Source: a bacterium UBA1790
GTDB lineage: Bacteria; Bacteroidota; Bacteroidia; Bacteroidales; Muribaculaceae
Assembly: GCA_002314465.1 (NCBI GenBank)
Contig: DCGA01000118.1
Span: forward strand, 3,939 to 9,892
Length of the DNA stretch: 5,954 bases
Direction of reading: 5' to 3'
The notes under the pieces were generated by a model that worked only from the letters and a program-made list of their open reading frames with translations, made no database searches and was not told where the DNA came from. A program made the position numbers and the translations under genes. Below, in pieces: positions 1 through 5,928 of the stretch (the stretch's first letter is position 1; each line of letters opens with the position of its first letter).

Positions 1-143
1 GAGCCTAATCCCGTGCCCGCAAGATAGCGTGAATATACGGCACCGGGAACAAAGGCATGAAGCACTCCGGCGATGAGAAATCCCAGCACCAGATAGGGCG
101 ACATGCCGTTGAGCATCACAAGAAGAGCGTTTATGTATTCCAT
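1..143 (-). CDS. Permease, putative Cu/Zn efflux (SO_0444/DUF318-like), N-terminal part only
   Basis: This is the 5' end of a minus-strand gene that leaves the window on the left; 47 complete codons are visible, starting at the ATG at 143-141. The peptide begins MEYINALLVMLNGMSPYL and continues with a hydrophobic stretch (about residues 5-30) followed by HAFVP and a YSRYLAGTG-like segment. The arrangement of a short N-terminus, 'SPYLxLGFLxAGxLHAFVP' and then a small polar loop is what I recall of the N-terminus of polytopic permeases of the DUF318 (PF03773) group, including the SO_0444 Cu/Zn efflux transporters. These are inner-membrane proteins. The start is supported by a Bacteroidetes -7 box about 29 bases upstream. 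The gene is divergent from the que operon. Family assignment rests on one N-terminal segment, so the substrate is uncertain. Confidence 0.65.
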   Translation of the reverse strand, partial: MEYINALLVMLNGMSPYLVLGFLIAGVLHAFVPGAVYSRYLAGTGLG

Positions 144-171
144 TTCGCGTGATATACCTGTATTGTGACTG

Positions 172-179
172 CAAAGATA
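172..179 (-). promoter_or_regulatory. Bacteroidetes -7 promoter box for the permease gene
   Basis: Read on the minus strand these bases are TATCTTTG, a full match to the Bacteroidetes sigma-ABfr -7 consensus TAnnTTTG. It lies 28 bases upstream of the permease ATG, which would give a short leader of roughly 20 bases. No clean -33 TTG is seen at the usual spacing, only an AT-rich segment with TGAATG. Confidence 0.6.
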
Positions 180-185
180 CAACCA

Positions 186-209
186 ATTATGTTAGCATTC
201 ATACATAAT
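186..209. repeat. 7-base inverted repeat between divergent promoters
   Basis: The arms ATTATGT (186-192) and ACATAAT (203-209) are perfectly complementary and are separated by 10 bases. The element sits just upstream of the minus-strand -7 box and about 77 bases upstream of the que -7 box, a place where a regulator of the divergent pair could bind. The surroundings are AT-rich, so a chance palindrome is quite possible. Confidence 0.25.
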
Positions 210-285
210 CATGGCTAATTGTTATATAATTATGAGGTAAAGGCAAAGTTTTACGTTTTCACTTTCTACTTTCGCCATTATTTAG

Positions 286-293
286 TAATTTTG
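286..293 (+). promoter_or_regulatory. Bacteroidetes -7 promoter box for the que operon
   Basis: The bases TAATTTTG match TAnnTTTG exactly and lie 26 bases upstream of the queF ATG. A weak -33 candidate, TTTC at 263-266, lies 19 bases further upstream. The implied transcript has a leader of about 20 bases, too short for a preQ1 riboswitch. It is the only convincing promoter I see for the five genes downstream. Confidence 0.6.
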
Positions 294-319
294 TAGTTTA
301 AACAATTAAAAGCATAATT

Positions 320-787
320 ATGCCACGCAATAAAGAAGAATTGGGAGGCGTTAGCCTTCTCGGCAACCAAGGGACCAAGTACGATTACGTATACAACCCT
401 GGCATCCTCGAGGCGTTTGACAACAAGCACCCCGAGAACGAGTATGTTGTCACCCTCGACTGTCCTGAGTTCACGTCGCTGTGCCCCGTTACCGGCCAGC
501 CCGACTTCGGTCACATCCTCATCAAGTACATTCCACGCGTTCGCATGGTTGAGAGCAAGAGCCTCAAGCTTTACCTCTTCAGCTTCCGCAACCGCGGTGA
601 CTTCCACGAGGATTGCGTCAACATCATCATGAAGGACCTCATCAAACTGATGGATCCCCGATACATTGAAGTGATAGGTCTGTTTAACCCTCGCGGCGGC
701 ATCGCTATCAAGCCGTTTGCCAACTATGGCGACAGCGAGCACCAAGAACTCGTAAAACAAAGGCAGCTTGCCTACTTCGACATTTAA
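320..787 (+). CDS. queF: NADPH-dependent 7-cyano-7-deazaguanine reductase (preQ0 reductase) QueF
   Basis: QueF reduces the nitrile of preQ0 to the aminomethyl group of preQ1 with two NADPH, the last step before tRNA insertion; it is a cytosolic tunnel-fold enzyme. At 155 residues this is the short, single-domain (Bacillus-type) form. The catalytic cysteine is Cys55 in [12 protein letters not shown] and the proton-donor aspartate is Asp62, the same numbering I recall for the B. subtilis enzyme. The QueF signature ESKSLKLY is at residues 78-85, followed by the FHED segment (95-98), whose Glu97 contacts substrate in the family. The start is the first ATG after the promoter, with an A/T-rich leader and no Shine-Dalgarno sequence. 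It is the first gene of the que cluster, although it encodes the last reaction of the four; queC follows after 6 bases. Confidence 0.97.
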   Translation: MPRNKEELGGVSLLGNQGTKYDYVYNPGILEAFDNKHPENEYVVTLDCPEFTSLCPVTGQPDFGHILIKYIPRVRMVESKSLKLYLFSFRNRGDFHEDCVNIIMKDLIKLMDPRYIEVIGLFNPRGGIAIKPFANYGDSEHQELVKQRQLAYFDI

Positions 788-793
788 TTCCCT

Positions 794-1450
794 ATGGCTA
801 AAGATGCAGTAATTGTAGTATCGGGCGGCATGGATTCTATCACCATGCTGCATGAATATCACAGCGAAATCGCTATGGCTGTGACCTTCGACTACGGCTC
901 TACTCAGAACCATCGTGAGCAGCAGTATGCACGACTGCACTGCGAGCGCCTGGGCATCAAGCACATCATCATTCCGCTCGATTTCATGAAGAAATACTTC
1001 AAGAGCGCACTGCTCGAGAGCGCCGATGCCATTCCCGAAGGCAACTACGACGACGAGAACATGAAGTCGACTGTGGTACCTTTCCGCAACGGCATAATGC
1101 TGGCCATTGCATGCGGTATTGCCGAGAGCAACGGACTGAAGCGCGTGATGATTGCTAACCACGCAGGCGACCACACCATTTATCCCGACTGCCGTCCAGC
1201 GTTTGTCAATGCGATGAGCAGCGCCATGAGTGCAGGCACCTACGAGAACATCCAGGTCTTTGCACCCTATACAGGCATCAGCAAGACAGACATCGCCCGA
1301 CACGGTAAAGAGTTAGGACTCAACTACGCCGAGACCTACTCTTGCTACAAAGGAGGAGAAAAACACTGCGGCAAGTGCGGCACATGCAGCGAACGCATCG
1401 AGGCTCTGCGCGACGCAGGTATTGACGACCCTACCGTATACGAAGACTAA
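794..1450 (+). CDS. queC: 7-cyano-7-deazaguanine synthase (preQ0 synthase) QueC
   Basis: QueC converts 7-carboxy-7-deazaguanine, ammonia and ATP to preQ0, activating the carboxylate by adenylylation; it is a cytosolic zinc enzyme. The PP-loop SGGMDS that binds ATP is at residues 10-15. The family segments TVVPFRNGIML (93-103) and HAGDHTIYPDCRP (123-135) are present. Near the C-terminus Cys184, Cys192, Cys195 and Cys198 form the expected zinc site. The 218-residue length is normal for the family, and no residue appears to be missing. The start ATG lies 6 bases after the queF stop, which implies translation coupled to queF, since no ribosome-binding site is visible. The 27-base gap to queD is the largest inside the cluster. 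Confidence 0.97.
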   Translation: MAKDAVIVVSGGMDSITMLHEYHSEIAMAVTFDYGSTQNHREQQYARLHCERLGIKHIIIPLDFMKKYFKSALLESADAIPEGNYDDENMKSTVVPFRNGIMLAIACGIAESNGLKRVMIANHAGDHTIYPDCRPAFVNAMSSAMSAGTYENIQVFAPYTGISKTDIARHGKELGLNYAETYSCYKGGEKHCGKCGTCSERIEALRDAGIDDPTVYED

Positions 1451-1477
1451 CAACTTAGAACACAGATATCTACATAT

Positions 1478-1816
1478 ATGTATTTTGTAAAGAAAACACT
1501 TGAGATTTCATCTTGTCACCAGCTCTATCTCGACTATGAGAGCAAGTGCGAGAACCTGCACGGCCACAACTGGATGATTAACATCTACTGCAAGTCTAAA
1601 GAGCTCGACAGCAACGGCATGGTTTGCGATTTTACCTATATCAAGCAACTCGTGCACAAGCGTCTCGACCACAAGAACCTCAACGAGGAACTCCAGTTCA
1701 ATCCTACTGCCGAGAATATTGCTCGCTGGATTGTCGACACTGTGCCCAACTGCTACCGTGCCGAGGTGTGGGAGTCGCGCGACAATATGGCTGCCTACGA
1801 AAAAGACGAGGACTAA
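1478..1816 (+). CDS. queD: 6-carboxy-5,6,7,8-tetrahydropterin synthase QueD
   Basis: QueD turns 7,8-dihydroneopterin triphosphate into 6-carboxytetrahydropterin, the first step unique to 7-deazaguanine synthesis. It belongs to the 6-pyruvoyltetrahydropterin synthase (PTPS) fold family. The zinc ligands are His14, His28 and His30 (CENLHGHNW), the catalytic cysteine is Cys24, and the Asp64-His65 pair (RLDHKNLNE) completes the active site. The NPTAENIA segment is at 75-82 and Glu99 in VWES is the expected pterin-anchoring glutamate. At 112 residues it is slightly shorter than many family members (about 120), but no motif is lost. The leader before the ATG is AT-rich (ATCTACATAT). The queD stop is 3 bases from the queE start. 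Confidence 0.96.
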   Translation: MYFVKKTLEISSCHQLYLDYESKCENLHGHNWMINIYCKSKELDSNGMVCDFTYIKQLVHKRLDHKNLNEELQFNPTAENIARWIVDTVPNCYRAEVWESRDNMAAYEKDED

Positions 1817-1819
1817 ACG

Positions 1820-2407
1820 ATGTACAAGGTTAACGAGATATTTCACTCGCTGCAAGGCGAGGGATACAACACAGGTACCGCAAGCGTGTTTATCAGGCTT
1901 AGCGGATGCAATCTGCGTTGTGCCTTCTGCGACACGCAGCACAACAGCGGCACCATGATGTCGCTGCCGCAGATTGTGGAAGAAGTGATGAAATATCCCG
2001 CTGCGCCACTCATTGTAATCACTGGCGGAGAGCCTACACTTCAACTCGACAAGGATCTCATCGAGGGTCTACACCTTACCGGGAAAAAAATCGCAATAGA
2101 GACCAATGGAACACGCACCGTTCCTGCAGGCATCGACTGGGTAACCTTGTCGCCCAAGCAGGGATTTGACGGCGGCGATGCACAGCCATGCATTCTCACC
2201 GAGTGCGACGAACTCAAGGTGGTATACCTGGGGCAGAATCTCAATCAATACAACCACATCAACGCCACACACCGCTACCTGCAGCCTTGCTATTGCGACG
2301 ATGAAAAGAAGTGCCAGCAGAGCCTCAAGGATACCGTAGAGGCGGTTCTCGCACACCCCGAGTGGCGTCTGTCGCTGCAAACACACCGCATACTCAACAT
2401 CCCATAA
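1820..2407 (+). CDS. queE: 7-carboxy-7-deazaguanine synthase QueE (radical SAM)
   Basis: QueE contracts 6-carboxytetrahydropterin to 7-carboxy-7-deazaguanine using a [4Fe-4S] cluster and S-adenosylmethionine. The N-terminus carries the family motif SLQGEG (10-15). The radical-SAM cluster cysteines are Cys30, Cys34 and Cys37 in the canonical CX3CX2C spacing (CNLRCAFC), unlike the expanded loop of E. coli QueE. The SAM-binding TGGEP is at 68-72, ETNGT at 94-98 and LSPK at 110-113. The end, LSLQTHRILNIP, is the typical QueE C-terminus. At 195 residues it is in the range of the short bacterial form. Additional cysteines (157, 159, 165) lie in a variable loop. It begins 3 bases after queD, so the two are probably translationally coupled; the next gene starts 9 bases after its stop. 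Confidence 0.96.
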   Translation: MYKVNEIFHSLQGEGYNTGTASVFIRLSGCNLRCAFCDTQHNSGTMMSLPQIVEEVMKYPAAPLIVITGGEPTLQLDKDLIEGLHLTGKKIAIETNGTRTVPAGIDWVTLSPKQGFDGGDAQPCILTECDELKVVYLGQNLNQYNHINATHRYLQPCYCDDEKKCQQSLKDTVEAVLAHPEWRLSLQTHRILNIP

Positions 2408-2416
2408 CGATTAACG

Positions 2417-4297
2417 ATGTTACGCAAACTGCTCATATGGTCATCTGCTACGTTGTGCATCATTGCACTACTGCTCGCAGCGGCCGTATGCGCACTCAAC
2501 ACGTCGTCGGTTCAGCATTACATCAAGGACCGTGCCATGCAACTCATTAGCAAGACTTTGGGCTGCAATGTCACTCTCGACGAGGCGGGCATCTCGGTAC
2601 GCAACGGCTCTATTGCTCTATATGGGCTAAAAATAAACGACCAGGCTGGAAAGCAGATGCTTGTGGTCGACACCCTGTATGCCCGCATGGACCTGTGGAA
2701 GGCCTATAAAGAGCGCCATGTAGAGTTGGAAGGCACTAAGTTACACGGTTTTAAAGCCAACCTATACAAGGAGGCTGGCAGCGACCAGACCAACTTCCAG
2801 TTTATACTCGATTCAATCGCAGCACATAAGCACAAAGACGAACGTCCCGCCGAGTGCAAAGACAAACTCCACTTTGACATCGACCACGCCGACATCAACC
2901 GTGTGGACCTCACATGGCAGGACTTCAACAAAGCAGCAAAACCCACGCAACTACAAGTCGAGAGTTTAAAATATGACGCAAACAGCGAGGGAGAGAAACT
3001 CGTGGGCATCAGAGGACTGGCTTTCTGTACCAATAACGGGAAACCTCGCAAGAACACCGGCAAGCCCAATCGCGGTGCATTTGATGCCGGACACCTTAAT
3101 ATATTACTTAACCTTGACATCACAGCACATTGCATCGGCAAAGATTCGACCAAGTTTACCCTGCACAATGCCTGGGGAAAAGATATCGGTTCGGGGCTTG
3201 TGCTCGATTCGCTATGCCTTAATGCGTCTGTACACGATGGCGTAGCAACGCTCACAGGCATACACATCAAGAGCAAGCACACACGCCTTGCCATGAACAA
3301 GGTTACGCTTAACCTGCCCGACAGCACCCGCTCGTTATCTTACAGCACATCGACGATAACAGGCTCTACAATCCTTAGCGACATCTCACAACCGTTTGCA
3401 CCGGCGTTGAAGAAATTCACCACACCGCTCATGCTTAGCGTGAATATTACAGGTGATGCCGAGGCAATGCAGTTCCACAACATCAAGGTTCACACCAGTG
3501 ACCGACGCCTGAATATACACGCAAGCGGACACGTAGCAGGCCTTAAGCACGGCGAGAAGAAAGACATTAGATTTGCCATAGCAAGCATGCACGCCAACAA
3601 CGGCGTGAAAGAACTCATACTATCGCATTTCCCGGTTAAGCAGTCGATGATGGGTATCATCAAGGCTGCCGGTAACATCACCTATAGCGGACACCTTGTG
3701 GTCCCCAAGCAGCATGTGATCATAGGCGGGCACCTCGGTACAAAACTTGGTAATATCAATTTTGATATAAACCTTGATACAAAACAGAAATATTTGACAG
3801 GCAAAGCAGGTACCGACAAATTTGCGATAGGCGACCTTGTGGGTTCGCAAGACTTTAAGAACATCGCATTCAATGCCGATTTCAAGTTTAACACAGCAGG
3901 TAAAAAGGCTGCAGCTAAGCTTCATCGACACCTGGGCAAACTACCCGTTGGCTACATAAACGGAACAGCATTGGAGGCTACTTATAAGAAGCTAACGCTT
4001 CACAACCTTGTGTGGAATATCACAAGCGACGGAGATGTCGCAAAAGGCACTGGAGGAATGACCGGGAAGTTAGCAGATATTATGTGCGAATTCTCGTTCA
4101 CCGACACAGAATTCCAGCATAGCCTCAAGTGCAAACCCAGCATCAAGTTCCACTCGCTGCTCAAGCATGGAAACAAAGAAGAAAAGCCTAAAGAAAAAAC
4201 CACCAAGAAAGACAAAAACAAAGACTCTAAGAAAGAACAGACTGAGGAACCCAAGAAAGAGTCCACAAAGAAAAAGTGGCAATTCTGGAAGAAATAA
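2417..4297 (+). CDS. AsmA-like inner-membrane-anchored periplasmic protein with Lys-rich C-terminal tail
   Basis: The protein has 626 residues. Residues 4-26 (LLIWSSATLCIIALLLAAA) form one hydrophobic helix after a short positive start, a signal anchor placing the rest in the periplasm. The segment that follows, with a VQHYIKDRAMQLISKTLG helix, then alternating short strands and LYGLKINDQAGKQML, matches what I know of N-termini of AsmA/TamB-type proteins, elongated beta-rich proteins implicated in lipid transport or outer-membrane assembly. The length is near that of E. coli AsmA (617) and far below TamB. The middle (about 60-580) is beta-rich with no catalytic motif. The last 43 residues (584-626) are a low-complexity tail with 17 lysines plus many Glu and Thr, ending WQFWKK. 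The gene starts 9 bases after queE and has similar codon usage, so it is the last gene of the operon. A queuosine role is not suggested by its sequence. The AsmA assignment is moderate. Confidence 0.7.
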   Translation: MLRKLLIWSSATLCIIALLLAAAVCALNTSSVQHYIKDRAMQLISKTLGCNVTLDEAGISVRNGSIALYGLKINDQAGKQMLVVDTLYARMDLWKAYKERHVELEGTKLHGFKANLYKEAGSDQTNFQFILDSIAAHKHKDERPAECKDKLHFDIDHADINRVDLTWQDFNKAAKPTQLQVESLKYDANSEGEKLVGIRGLAFCTNNGKPRKNTGKPNRGAFDAGHLNILLNLDITAHCIGKDSTKFTLHNAWGKDIGSGLVLDSLCLNASVHDGVATLTGIHIKSKHTRLAMNKVTLNLPDSTRSLSYSTSTITGSTILSDISQPFAPALKKFTTPLMLSVNITGDAEAMQFHNIKVHTSDRRLNIHASGHVAGLKHGEKKDIRFAIASMHANNGVKELILSHFPVKQSMMGIIKAAGNITYSGHLVVPKQHVIIGGHLGTKLGNINFDINLDTKQKYLTGKAGTDKFAIGDLVGSQDFKNIAFNADFKFNTAGKKAAAKLHRHLGKLPVGYINGTALEATYKKLTLHNLVWNITSDGDVAKGTGGMTGKLADIMCEFSFTDTEFQHSLKCKPSIKFHSLLKHGNKEEKPKEKTTKKDKNKDSKKEQTEEPKKESTKKKWQFWKK

Positions 4298-4331
4298 ACG
4301 CTATGAGAAATTTCTCATAGCGTTATTTTTA
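4297..4331. terminator. Bidirectional intrinsic terminator between convergent genes
   Basis: Positions 4297-4324 are a perfect 28-base palindrome (arms AACGCTATGAGA and its complement around AATT), giving a 12-base-pair stem with a 4-base loop. On the plus strand it is followed by TATTTTTAT-type sequence, so it should end the que-asmA transcript. On the minus strand the stem is followed by the weaker run TATTTCTTCC, so it can also serve the convergent gene. The plus-strand stop codon shares its last base with the stem, and the minus-strand stop codon (4331-4329) lies within the T-run, so the two reading frames are separated by only 31 bases. Confidence 0.85.
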
Positions 4332-5489
4332 TGAACATCTCGAACAAGGTCTAAAATCAAGCTTCTTAAGAAAACTCAAAGTAAATTCAAAAGTATCAGC
4401 CTCAAAAACACCTGAGTTTTTGTAGTGCTTTTTACCAACGTCATAGTCACTATAAAGCAGTTGACATCTACGTTTTTTATGATAAACATTTCTTTTAATT
4501 GAATCCTTATGCAAATTAAAAACATCTAAGAATTCTTCACTTTGTATAAGAAACAATTCCTCAAGTTCATCTCTATCGTATCTAGTAGACCCTTTTTTGC
4601 TCAACTGATATGCAATTGACCTCGCTGTCGCATTTGTAACATAAACTACCACATCGTTATTATTCGAGTTTTTAAACTCAATATAATCTTCACGTTCAAT
4701 TTCTTCAACATCAATAATGTCAAATTCAAAGTCCTCTATATAATCATCATCACATGCAACAACGCCATATGTTTCACCATTAACATTATATCGGTAATAA
4801 TACAAGTCGTAATTAGCTATTGTTTCATGTGCTTCTTCTAAATCGAGCCAGGGTGTATATCTAACCTTTAACGTGGGAGTAATTATCAACACATAAGGAT
4901 AATTACTCGGCTTTACTAATGCTAAATTTTCAGTCAGATTATTAAATTCATACTTTGTTCCATCGTTCTCCTCCCATGTTGCTATATCTCCAGAGGAATC
5001 ATATGAAAAATAATGAAATTTTGAGCCCTTTTTAGGTTTCTGAAAATGAGCGACAAAAGCACCATTACAAGAATATTCTTCATCATGATTCAAATCAGGA
5101 CACTCAAAAGGATCTACACTAACCAAAGCAACTGGTTCAAAAAAATCATCGATTGATTCTCCTGAGCACGCCAACACGTAAACAGATGCGCCATCATAAT
5201 AAAAGCGATGTGATACAATATCATAATTATCAAACGCTTCCTCTACTTCTGAAATAGAATCCCATACAGTCATTCTAACATTAAGCCTCGATGTAATAGC
5301 CAATACTTTATCATAATAAGGCACCTTTACAAAAGAAAAGTTTTCAAAAGGGGTGTCACACCTAAAAATATCATGGTCGTCGCTACCATCAATATAGTTA
5401 TCACTCTTTACATCTAGGTATAATTTATGACTATATTCTCCATATACCTTTTTAGAAAATCTTGCATTAATAGTTACTTGTGTTTCCAT
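4329..5489 (-). CDS. Unrecognised 386-residue acidic protein with a tandemly duplicated domain
   Basis: I do not recognise this family. There is no signal peptide, membrane helix or catalytic motif that I can name, so it is probably cytosolic. Residues 49-116 and 187-254 align without gaps at a constant offset of 138. About 27 of 68 positions are identical, including ENxxxVK, VLxIT, LxVRxT, Trp76/Trp214, NYD, VxAC and the IxDF end. The similarity weakly extends upstream (KLYLDVKSD versus KFHYFSYDS). The two copies are very rich in Asp, Glu, Tyr and Phe. The last 110 residues are different: helical and charged (about 285-335), then basic and aromatic (KKRRCQLLYSDYD) ending RPCSRCS. The ATG at 5489 is preceded by an AT-rich leader with no ribosome-binding sequence, normal for this phylum. 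The gene is far more AT-rich than the que operon and stands alone facing it, suggesting acquisition by transfer. The open frame of this length, with internal homology conserved at the protein level, makes it a real gene. Confidence 0.85.
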   Translation of the reverse strand: METQVTINARFSKKVYGEYSHKLYLDVKSDNYIDGSDDHDIFRCDTPFENFSFVKVPYYDKVLAITSRLNVRMTVWDSISEVEEAFDNYDIVSHRFYYDGASVYVLACSGESIDDFFEPVALVSVDPFECPDLNHDEEYSCNGAFVAHFQKPKKGSKFHYFSYDSSGDIATWEENDGTKYEFNNLTENLALVKPSNYPYVLIITPTLKVRYTPWLDLEEAHETIANYDLYYYRYNVNGETYGVVACDDDYIEDFEFDIIDVEEIEREDYIEFKNSNNNDVVVYVTNATARSIAYQLSKKGSTRYDRDELEELFLIQSEEFLDVFNLHKDSIKRNVYHKKRRCQLLYSDYDVGKKHYKNSGVFEADTFEFTLSFLKKLDFRPCSRCS

Positions 5490-5676
5490 AATAAATCTTT
5501 TATATATAAAGAGAGCAAAAAGTGTGCCATTTTGTCATACATCATAAGATTTTAAAAAAAATAGACAAAAAAACAAATACCGTATAATACAAACTACCAA
5601 TATAAGAAAAAGAGATAATCAGTTACTTTAGAATGATAGAATTGGATTGTTATAAAGTAACAAGATAAAAAAAGAG
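5490..5676. other. AT-rich intergenic region upstream of the duplicated-domain gene
   Basis: This stretch holds the leader of the minus-strand gene, including TTTATATATAAA (5499-5510), several A-runs (5553-5576) and the inverted repeat at 5622-5661. No exact TAnnTTTG box is present on the minus strand; the nearest are TAGTTTG (complement of 5590-5596) and TATTTG (complement of 5574-5579), both with the wrong internal spacing. A minute frame, ATG at 5633 to TAA at 5668 (11 codons), is too short to call. Confidence 0.5.
5622..5661. repeat. 9-base inverted repeat
   Basis: GTTACTTTA at 5622-5630 is the exact reverse complement of TAAAGTAAC at 5653-5661, with 22 bases between. It lies about 130 bases upstream of the minus-strand gene's start and just before the small reading frame at 5677. 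It could be an operator or a transcript stem; nothing further is shown by the sequence. Confidence 0.4.
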
Positions 5677-5901
5677 ATGAAGTTAACAATTCTACAAGAG
5701 GTATTATTGATGATGTTCAGGGCCGCAAAAATGGAGCGAATGCAACAAGCGATTTTGTTAGAACTCTAAAACGAAAAGGAACAGCAGCTGCTAATAGAAT
5801 GGGCCATGGAGATTCATATGCGGGAGAATCGTCTTCCAAAGGAATTGGAGATTATGACGGAGATTGAGTCAATACTACCGGTGACGAGGGAGATAATCTA
5901 A
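5677..5901 (+). pseudogene. Possible small broken gene: two peptides in one frame separated by a TAA
   Basis: From the ATG at 5677 the frame encodes 30 residues (MKLTILQEVLLMMFRAAKME...) and stops at TAA 5767-5769. The same frame then runs on for 43 residues (NEKEQQLLIEWAMEIHMREN...) to TAA 5899-5901. Both parts look like amphipathic, Glu/Leu/Met-rich helix. One base change in the TAA would give a protein of about 74 residues. An internal ATG at 5806 could also start the second half (31 residues). A competing reading is the frame open from 5661 to TGA 5865-5867, which has purine-rich first codon positions but no ATG until about 5796, so it lacks a start. Only one of the two frames can be the ancestral one; I cannot decide, and both may be chance. 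The family is not recognised. Confidence 0.3.
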
Positions 5902-5916
5902 ACTCTCTCTCCCTCG
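5885..5916. other. Hairpin at the end of the small frame
   Basis: CGAGGGAGA (5885-5893) pairs perfectly with TCTCCCTCG (5908-5916) around a 14-base loop that contains the TAA at 5899-5901. There is no T-run on either side, so it is not a standard intrinsic terminator, but it might act as a 3' stem of a short transcript. Confidence 0.4.
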
Positions 5917-5928
5917 CGGAGTATAGAC

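Noticed and set aside
144..319. A preQ1 riboswitch ahead of queF
   Set aside because: The leader after the predicted promoter is only about 20 bases, and no preQ1-type hairpin with a following A-rich pseudoknot strand and terminator or sequestered start is visible.
278..1303. Long minus-strand reading frame of 341 residues opposite queF and queC
   Set aside because: It lies antisense to two genes with all catalytic motifs intact, and its translation has the Val/Ala/His-rich character of an antisense shadow of codons ending in C/G.
1508..2044. Minus-strand reading frame opposite queD and queE
   Set aside because: Antisense shadow of two well-supported genes; no recognisable motif.
2704..3327. 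Minus-strand reading frame opposite the AsmA-like gene
   Set aside because: Antisense shadow rich in Ser, Leu and Cys with no motif and no plausible promoter.
5574..5596. Promoter boxes TAGTTTG and TATTTG on the minus strand for the 386-residue protein
   Set aside because: Both have the wrong spacing between TA and TTTG and no -33 TTG at the expected distance, so I did not call a promoter.
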